This document shows positions 1-4,972 of a DNA stretch of 7,893 bases, one piece after another (position 1 is the stretch's first letter; each line of letters begins with the position of its first letter). A model generated the notes under the pieces. That model did no database searches. It had not been told where the DNA came from and was given only the letters and a program-made list of their open reading frames with translations. The stretch is taken from positions 1-7,893 of the forward strand of contig WOZB01000251.1 of assembly GCA_011620445.1 (NCBI GenBank), written 5' to 3'. A program made the translations under genes and the position numbers. The DNA comes from Anaerolineaceae bacterium. GTDB lineage: Bacteria; Chloroflexota; Anaerolineae; Anaerolineales; Anaerolineaceae.

Positions 1-108
1 GTCTGCCTGGCCGGCGATCGCATACTGGTCCGCCAGTTTCGAAACCAAGCCCAGGCCAGGGTCATTGCCCGCGGCTGAATAGGCTTTTTGGTAGTAGCTC
101 AATTTCAT
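1..108 (-). CDS. Possible TPR-repeat protein, N-terminal fragment, cut by the left edge
   Basis: The minus-strand frame whose codons align with bases 1-3 is open from the left edge up to a TGA at 154-156. The only ATG in it is at 108-106. From there it reads [18 protein letters not shown] and continues with [12 protein letters not shown] to the edge. The pattern (YYQKAY, a DP turn, then LA-x-x-Y-x-x-x-G) resembles the helix pair of a tetratricopeptide repeat, a protein-interaction fold. The resemblance continues upstream of the ATG: LRIGDL lies about 33 residues before LADQY, close to the 34-residue TPR period. The true start may therefore be a TTG (126-124) or CTG further up, or the 5' end may have been lost. 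No clear ribosome site precedes the ATG. The gene would be divergent from lepA. The fragment is short and the call rests on pattern alone; chance coding-like sequence is possible. Confidence 0.4.
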   Translation of the reverse strand, partial: MKLSYYQKAYSAAGNDPGLGLVSKLADQYAIAGQAD

Positions 109-131
109 TTCTGGGGAGCTTTGCAAGTCGC

Positions 132-152
132 CAATTCGCAGGCAATTCGCAG
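132..152. repeat. Short tandem duplication, two copies of CAATTCGCAG
   Basis: CAATTCGCAG occurs at 132-141 and again at 143-152, an 11-base period. It lies at the upstream end of the minus-strand open frame, just before that frame meets its TGA. An 11-base duplication is not a multiple of three, so it would shift a coding frame. Removing one copy on paper still leaves a TAA just upstream, so it does not by itself restore a longer gene. Confidence 0.6.
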
Positions 153-176
153 ATCAGGTTAACAGGCAAAATCGTT

Positions 177-182
177 TATACT
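177..182 (+). promoter_or_regulatory. Candidate -10 element (TATACT) for the lepA operon
   Basis: TATACT matches the bacterial -10 consensus TATAAT at five of six positions. It ends nine bases before the lepA ATG. No good -35 hexamer is visible 16-18 bases upstream. If used, transcription would start at about base 188-190, giving an mRNA with almost no leader. A promoter further left, inside or beyond the minus-strand frame, is equally possible. Confidence 0.3.
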
Positions 183-191
183 AACAAGGTT

Positions 192-1985
192 ATGGATAGG
201 ATACGAAATTTTTGCATTATTGCCCACGTTGATCATGGCAAATCAACCTTAGCGGATCGTATGTTGCATCTTACGAATACCATTTCAGATCGGGATACGA
301 CCGAGCAGGTGCTTGACTCGATGGACCTGGAACGGGAACGCGGGGTGACCATTAAGGCTTCTGCCGTGCGCATGGTCTATGATGCCAAGGATGGCCAAAG
401 TTACGAGTTTAATTTGATTGATACGCCAGGGCACGTTGACTTCAGTTACGAAGTTAGCCGGGCCCTTTACGCTTGCGAAGGTGCCATTCTCGTCGTTGAT
501 GCCACACAGGGCATCGAAGCCCAAACGCTTGCCAATCTCTACTTGGCTCTGGACGCGAATCTTGTTGTCATCCCAGTGCTGAATAAAATTGACCTTCCCT
601 CAGCTATGGTCGAGGAGGTCACCAAAGACCTGATCAACTTGTTGGGTGTGAAGAAGGAAGAAATCATTCCTATCAGCGCTAAATCCGGCTTTAATGTTGA
701 AGCTGTTCTTGAAGCTATCGTCCAGAAGGTTCCTGCTCCCAGGCGCGTTTCGGACGCTCCTTTGCGGGCATTAATTTTCGATTCGCACTACGACTCTTAT
801 AAAGGTGTCATTTCTTATGTGCGCATTTTTGACGGCTCGCTGACCCCGACTGACAAATTGTTGATGATGGCAACTGGTGTTAAGGTTGTGCCTGTGGAGG
901 TTGGTATTTTTGCCCCCACGATGACGCCTGTAGATAAATTGGAAGCTGGGGATGTTGGCTATATTGCCACTGGACTGAAGACTGTTTCAGAATCCCGTGT
1001 GGGTGATACGGTGACAAACGCTAACAAGCCTGCTGATCAGGCTCTGCCAGGTTATATCAAAGTTAAACCGATGGTTTTCGCAGGGGTATTTCCGACTGAG
1101 GGTGAAGATTACCCCAATTTGAAAGAAGCTCTCGAGAAATTGCAGCTTAATGATGCCTCGCTGGTTTTCGAACCTGAGTCCTCTGAGGCGCTTAGTTTTG
1201 GCTTCCGCTGCGGCTTTCTGGGTCTTTTCCACATGGATATTATCCAGGAAAGGCTTGAACGAGAATATAACCTGGATGTGCTCTTCACAGCTCCCTCAGT
1301 TGCCTACCAGGTAAAAAAGCAAGATGGATCCACCGTAATTGTCGCTTCGCCAGCGGATTTGCCCGATGAAAGCATCATTACTGAAATTGAAGAACCATGG
1401 ATGGCACTGGAAATATTTACCCCCACAGAGTATTACGGCATGATAATGGAGCTGGTAAAAAAGCGACGCGGAGTTTTTGTCAGCCAGGAATATCCCGCTG
1501 CCAATCGGGTTCAACTTAATTATGAAATTCCTTTATCGGAAATCATTATCGATTTCTTCGACGATCTTAAATCGGGCAGCCGGGGATACGCTTCGATGGA
1601 TTACCAATTCCTGGAATATCGGCCCGGCAATCTGGTTAAGCTTGAGATTCTTATTAATGAAGAACCTGTAGACGCGCTCACAGCCATCGTGCACAAAAAT
1701 GATGCCTACCATAAAGGGCAAGCCTTGGTCACAAAACTGAAAGAAATCATTCCTCCGCAACTTTTCGTGATTCCCGTTCAAGCATCATCACAAGGGCGCA
1801 TCATATCCAGGGCGAATGTTAAGGCCCTGCGTAAGGATGTTTTGGCCAAATGTTACGGAGGCGATATCAGCCGGAAAAAGAAGTTATTGGAAAAACAAAA
1901 AAAAGGGAAGAAGCGCATGAAGATGGTGGGGAGCGTAGAATTACCCCAGGAAGCCTTTATGGCCATCCTGCGTTTGGATAAATAA
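192..1985 (+). CDS. lepA: Elongation factor 4 (LepA), translational GTPase
   Basis: EF4 is a cytoplasmic ribosome-bound GTPase that back-translocates tRNAs and helps ribosome function or assembly under stress. The 597 residues match the usual length (about 600). G-domain motifs are all present: AHVDHGKST (11-19), the switch I region ending RERGVTIKA (48-56), DTPGH (77-81, with the catalytic-type His81), NKID (131-134) and SAK (162-164). EF-Tu-like domain II follows, then an EF-G-like domain with [15 protein letters not shown] (337-351), which is highly typical of LepA. The LepA-specific C-terminal domain fills about 494-597, with [20 protein letters not shown] (553-572). The frame is open upstream to base 3 but contains no ATG, GTG or TTG, so ATG 192 is the only normal start, and the protein then begins [12 protein letters not shown] as in other LepA proteins. 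Only a weak AAGG (186-189) precedes it. It is the first gene of the plus-strand run, with the next gene abutting it. Confidence 0.98.
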   Translation: MDRIRNFCIIAHVDHGKSTLADRMLHLTNTISDRDTTEQVLDSMDLERERGVTIKASAVRMVYDAKDGQSYEFNLIDTPGHVDFSYEVSRALYACEGAILVVDATQGIEAQTLANLYLALDANLVVIPVLNKIDLPSAMVEEVTKDLINLLGVKKEEIIPISAKSGFNVEAVLEAIVQKVPAPRRVSDAPLRALIFDSHYDSYKGVISYVRIFDGSLTPTDKLLMMATGVKVVPVEVGIFAPTMTPVDKLEAGDVGYIATGLKTVSESRVGDTVTNANKPADQALPGYIKVKPMVFAGVFPTEGEDYPNLKEALEKLQLNDASLVFEPESSEALSFGFRCGFLGLFHMDIIQERLEREYNLDVLFTAPSVAYQVKKQDGSTVIVASPADLPDESIITEIEEPWMALEIFTPTEYYGMIMELVKKRRGVFVSQEYPAANRVQLNYEIPLSEIIIDFFDDLKSGSRGYASMDYQFLEYRPGNLVKLEILINEEPVDALTAIVHKNDAYHKGQALVTKLKEIIPPQLFVIPVQASSQGRIISRANVKALRKDVLAKCYGGDISRKKKLLEKQKKGKKRMKMVGSVELPQEAFMAILRLDK

Positions 1986-3017
1986 ATGCAATCACGATCA
2001 AACGCGTCGAAAGCGGGCTTGTTAATGAAATGGCTGGTTCCGATTGGGATCAGTGCACTTTCCATTTATTTACTGGCAGGCCAGATAAATCCTCAGGATC
2101 TGGTTGGAGCCTTGAAGTCTATCCCATTTTTGCCTTTATTCCTTTCTATTGTCTGTAATATTGCCGGTATGCTGCTTCGGGCGCTGGCCTGGAATCGAAT
2201 CCTTGGCCATAATTTTGACTATAAGACCTCATTTTTTGCCATGTGTGCCGGTTATCTTTTGAACAACATTTTGCCTTTTCGCTTGGGGGAATTCGGTAGA
2301 GCCGCGTTATTGACCGGCAAAGATAAGAACAAAGCTCCATTTATGCAGGTCTTTGCTTCGATTATCACTGAACGAACTCTTGATATTTTCATAGCCTCGC
2401 TGCTGTTCCTGGTTACATTACCGTTGGTGGTATCTCAGAATTCATTGAAGACACTAGCATACATTGCGCTATTTTTTACAATCACGATCTTGGTAATTGG
2501 AGCTGTCGGTTCTAAAAACCAGGCAAGCGTAAAAGCCTGGATTGTTGCCCGCAAATTCTTAAGCCTTGAGAAACGAGAAAAACTGGCAAACCGTCTGGCA
2601 GGTTTTCTGGAAGGTTTTAAAATCTTTCTCAAACCCAGGCAGGCCATTCTGGCATTTAGTCTGCTATTTCTAAGCTGGATGATGGCCATAGTGCAATTAT
2701 GGCTTATCCAGCAACCTCTTTTGGCGCATGGAAAATTCTGGTGGACTTTATTCGTTACCAGTGCAGGAGCCTTTGTCAACGCTTTGCCTTCTGCACCCGC
2801 GGGCCTGGGTGTGTTCGAAGCTGGTGTGGTTTCGGCTTACAGGTTGATTGGCGAACCACAATCAGTAGCCTTGGCATTGGCTCTTACTTTACATGCTACA
2901 ACCTTTGTTCTGACCAGCCTCTTTGGCTTGGTTGGTTTGTCTCTTCTTGGAGAAAATCTGAAATCCCTTTTTAACAAGGCCAACCGGGGTAAAACTTTGG
3001 AGGTTGCAGCCCAGTGA
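1986..3017 (+). CDS. Flippase-like polytopic membrane protein (LPG synthase TM / UPF0104 family)
   Basis: The 343-residue protein is strongly hydrophobic, with membrane segments at about 15-31, 49-67, 82-97, 134-150, 155-173, 221-242, 252-270, 274-288 and 292-320. Family landmarks are visible: LLRALAWNRIL (63-73), NNILPFRLGEFGRAALL (93-109), ITERTLDIF (127-135) and LPSAPAGLGVFEAG (267-280). These match the membrane region shared by the MprF flippase half, archaeal AglD and related proteins (PF03706). Members that have been studied flip or handle lipid carriers; the substrate here is unknown. The soluble MprF aminoacyltransferase domain is absent. The ATG follows the lepA TAA with no gap, in the same reading frame. 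A second in-frame ATG at 2025 (residue 14), just before the first membrane segment, is an alternative start. No strong ribosome site is seen, so coupling to lepA is likely. The neighbouring glycosyltransferases suggest a role in glycolipid or glycan-carrier traffic. Confidence 0.88.
   Translation: MQSRSNASKAGLLMKWLVPIGISALSIYLLAGQINPQDLVGALKSIPFLPLFLSIVCNIAGMLLRALAWNRILGHNFDYKTSFFAMCAGYLLNNILPFRLGEFGRAALLTGKDKNKAPFMQVFASIITERTLDIFIASLLFLVTLPLVVSQNSLKTLAYIALFFTITILVIGAVGSKNQASVKAWIVARKFLSLEKREKLANRLAGFLEGFKIFLKPRQAILAFSLLFLSWMMAIVQLWLIQQPLLAHGKFWWTLFVTSAGAFVNALPSAPAGLGVFEAGVVSAYRLIGEPQSVALALALTLHATTFVLTSLFGLVGLSLLGENLKSLFNKANRGKTLEVAAQ
2999..3003 (+). promoter_or_regulatory. Strong Shine-Dalgarno (GGAGG) for the glycosyltransferase
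   Basis: GGAGG ends ten bases before the GTG at 3014, inside the end of the preceding flippase-like gene. It decides the GTG start of the downstream gene, which overlaps the upstream TGA as GTGA. It is the only clear ribosome site in front of any gene in this window. Confidence 0.75.
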
Positions 3018-4153
3018 AAATCCTGATTTCTGTGACTTATTTTGAACCATACAGCTCAGGTCTCTCACAGTTTGCGTTGCGGTTGGGCCGTGGTTTGGTT
3101 GGTTTAGGTCATCAAGTGACCGTCTTAACATCTCAATATATAAAAGAACTGCCACTGGAACAAGAGATATTCGGTATGCACGTAGTTAGAGTGCCAGTTG
3201 ATTACAGACTGTCCAAAGGTGTTTTGATGTTGGGTTTAAGCAAGGCTGCGAAACCCTGGATCACATGGGCAGATGCAGTTAACCTACATTTACCGCAATT
3301 TGAATCGGCCTTATTGGCCAACTTAGCAAAAGCTCAGGGAAAGCGTTTGGTAATAACGTATCAGTGTGACTTAGAAAAACAGGGTAACCTAATTAACCAG
3401 CTGCCATACCTGGGTACCCGATTTTTGCACGGATTGGCTCTGAAAAAAGCCGATGTGGTCGCTCATATGACCAAAGACTATGCTGAAAGTTCCCCAGCTT
3501 TACAGAACATGCTTGAAAAAGTGAGGATTATTATTCCACCAATTAATCCTGTGGTAGCTCAAAAGGAAGTTATCCAAGGATTACGCCTGAAGTTTGGTTT
3601 GGACGAAAACCACCGTTATATTGGCTTATCCGGGCGGGTAGCTTCTGAGAAAGGTTACGAAACTTTAATTGAAGCCTTACCTGAAATTCTCAAAAGGTTT
3701 CCAGATATTAGGGTTTTACATGCTGGCTCATGGAAAGGTGTGGTGGGTGAGGAAGCTTACCAGGCTAAGATTGAGCGATTGATGAAGCCACAAGAATCCT
3801 ATTGGACGAAGTTAGGTTTTCTTTCAGATGAAGAGTTTCTGGCCTTCTTCGCGATTTGTGACTTATTGGTTGTATGCAGCACTAATCGGACCGAAGCTTT
3901 TGGCATGGTACAGATTGAAGCATTTGCCCAGGGAACTCCCGTCGTGGCATCTGATTCGCCTGGTATCAGGGTGCCCGTGACCCAAACTGGGGCTGGGGCA
4001 CTTTTCAGAGCCGGCGATGCCCGTTCCTTAGCTGAGAAAATCTGCCGTGTGCTGGAAAATGGTAAAGATACTTACCAAATTAAGCCCGAATATCTCGAAG
4101 AATTCAGTGAAGAATCCGTAGCAAAAAAATATCTGGAGATATTTAACAACTAA
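3014..4153 (+). CDS. Glycosyltransferase family 4 (GT-B fold)
   Basis: The 379-residue protein is a cytoplasmic or membrane-associated retaining glycosyltransferase that would move a sugar from a nucleotide donor to an acceptor, here probably a lipid-linked one. The N-terminal Rossmann half begins MKILISVTYFEPYSSGLSQF with the acceptor-side Gly loop (S14-G16), then GLGHQVTVLTS (30-40). The C-terminal donor half has GRVASEKGYETLIEALPEI (207-225) and the E-x7-E motif EAFGMVQIE (E294 and E302), followed by AFAQGTPVVASDSPG (303-317), all typical of GT4 (Glycos_transf_1). Length is normal and there is no signal peptide. The GTG start is chosen because of GGAGG ten bases upstream and because it overlaps the preceding stop by four bases. 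Sugar and acceptor cannot be told from sequence. Mannosyl- or glucosyltransferase is common for such enzymes, but that is not evidence here. Confidence 0.92.
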   Translation: MKILISVTYFEPYSSGLSQFALRLGRGLVGLGHQVTVLTSQYIKELPLEQEIFGMHVVRVPVDYRLSKGVLMLGLSKAAKPWITWADAVNLHLPQFESALLANLAKAQGKRLVITYQCDLEKQGNLINQLPYLGTRFLHGLALKKADVVAHMTKDYAESSPALQNMLEKVRIIIPPINPVVAQKEVIQGLRLKFGLDENHRYIGLSGRVASEKGYETLIEALPEILKRFPDIRVLHAGSWKGVVGEEAYQAKIERLMKPQESYWTKLGFLSDEEFLAFFAICDLLVVCSTNRTEAFGMVQIEAFAQGTPVVASDSPGIRVPVTQTGAGALFRAGDARSLAEKICRVLENGKDTYQIKPEYLEEFSEESVAKKYLEIFNN

Positions 4154-4158
4154 AACTT

Positions 4159-4959
4159 ATGTTGACCTTAAATTCACAACAATTGGATGAAATCTGTCAG
4201 CGTCAACTCTTTTCGATCCCATATTTCCGGGGCATGTTGAGGGCTTGCGAGCAGCGTTTTTACGAAGAGCAAGCATTAAAGGAACCTGTTCTTGACATTG
4301 GTGCCGGGGATGGACATTTTGCCCAGGCACTGCTTGAGCATAAAATCATGTTGGGGCTGGACCCCTGGTGGGAACCGTTGCTTGAGGCAAACGATCGGCA
4401 AGTTTACGGTTTACTTGTCCAGGCCGTTGGCGACAAGATTCCAGTATCTAAAGATGTTTTTCCGACGGCTATATCAAATTCAGTCCTTGAACACATTCCG
4501 CATGTGCAAAGCGTCCTTGATGATGTAAATCGTTGCCTGATACCTGGCGGCAAATTTTACTTTGCGGTCCCAAATGCCCGTTTTATGACTGATCTTTGGG
4601 GCATGAAAGTGTTAACGACTATTGGCTTAAGAGGCTTGGCTAAGGCTTATTCCAGGTTCTTTAATAGAATTTCCCGGCATGTCAACCTTGACACACCTGA
4701 GACCTGGAAAGCCCGGCTAAAGCAAGCAGGGTTTACCCAGGTGGAATCCTTCAACTATTTTCCTGTTTGGGCGTTGCATATGCTTGAAAGAGGCCACCTC
4801 TTTTGCATATTCACATTGTTATTTAAGAAATTATTCGGCAAATGGATACTGTTCCCATCGACCAAAAATCCTTTCATTCCTTATAAGAAAGTCAGACAAT
4901 TGCTTGAGAACCCGTATTGCGAAGACGGAACTGAAACATTTTTTGTAGCCACAAAATAA
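4159..4959 (+). CDS. Class I SAM-dependent methyltransferase
   Basis: The 266-residue protein carries a Rossmann methyltransferase core (Methyltransf_11 type). The SAM-binding motif I is VLDIGAGDGHFAQAL (44-58). GLDPWW (66-71) gives the acidic residue D68 at the end of strand 2, which normally contacts the SAM ribose. SNSVLEHIPHVQSVLDDV (107-124) and LIPGGKFYFAVPNARF (127-142) are the usual later motifs. A C-terminal part of about 90 residues beyond the core includes a hydrophobic-basic stretch (about 203-232) that could touch a membrane. An in-frame TAA at 4144-4146 makes ATG 4159 the first usable start. There is no clear ribosome site, and the gap to the upstream stop is 5 bases, so translation is probably coupled. 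Placement between two glycosyltransferases suggests methylation of a sugar or of a lipid-linked glycan, for example capping, but small-molecule or lipid methylation cannot be excluded. Confidence 0.88.
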   Translation: MLTLNSQQLDEICQRQLFSIPYFRGMLRACEQRFYEEQALKEPVLDIGAGDGHFAQALLEHKIMLGLDPWWEPLLEANDRQVYGLLVQAVGDKIPVSKDVFPTAISNSVLEHIPHVQSVLDDVNRCLIPGGKFYFAVPNARFMTDLWGMKVLTTIGLRGLAKAYSRFFNRISRHVNLDTPETWKARLKQAGFTQVESFNYFPVWALHMLERGHLFCIFTLLFKKLFGKWILFPSTKNPFIPYKKVRQLLENPYCEDGTETFFVATK

Positions 4960-4972
4960 ACTTTATATCCTT

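Noticed and set aside
1..78. Possible C-terminal end of a plus-strand gene stopping at TGA 76-78
   Set aside because: The 25 codons show no recognisable pattern, whereas the minus strand reads as a TPR-like segment. Not excluded, but not supportable.
3..191. In-frame open extension upstream of lepA
   Set aside because: The frame is open to the left edge but has no ATG, GTG or TTG, and its translation does not resemble any LepA N-terminus. ATG 192 gives the standard family start.
2435..2779. Antisense open frame of 114 codons inside the flippase-like gene
   Set aside because: It lies wholly inside a convincing membrane protein gene, and its translation lacks family features. It is a shadow frame.
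4960..4972. Possible promoter (TTTATA / TATATC) before the giant gene
   Set aside because: The gap is only 13 bases and has no -35 partner that can be distinguished from coding sequence. Co-transcription from upstream is simpler.
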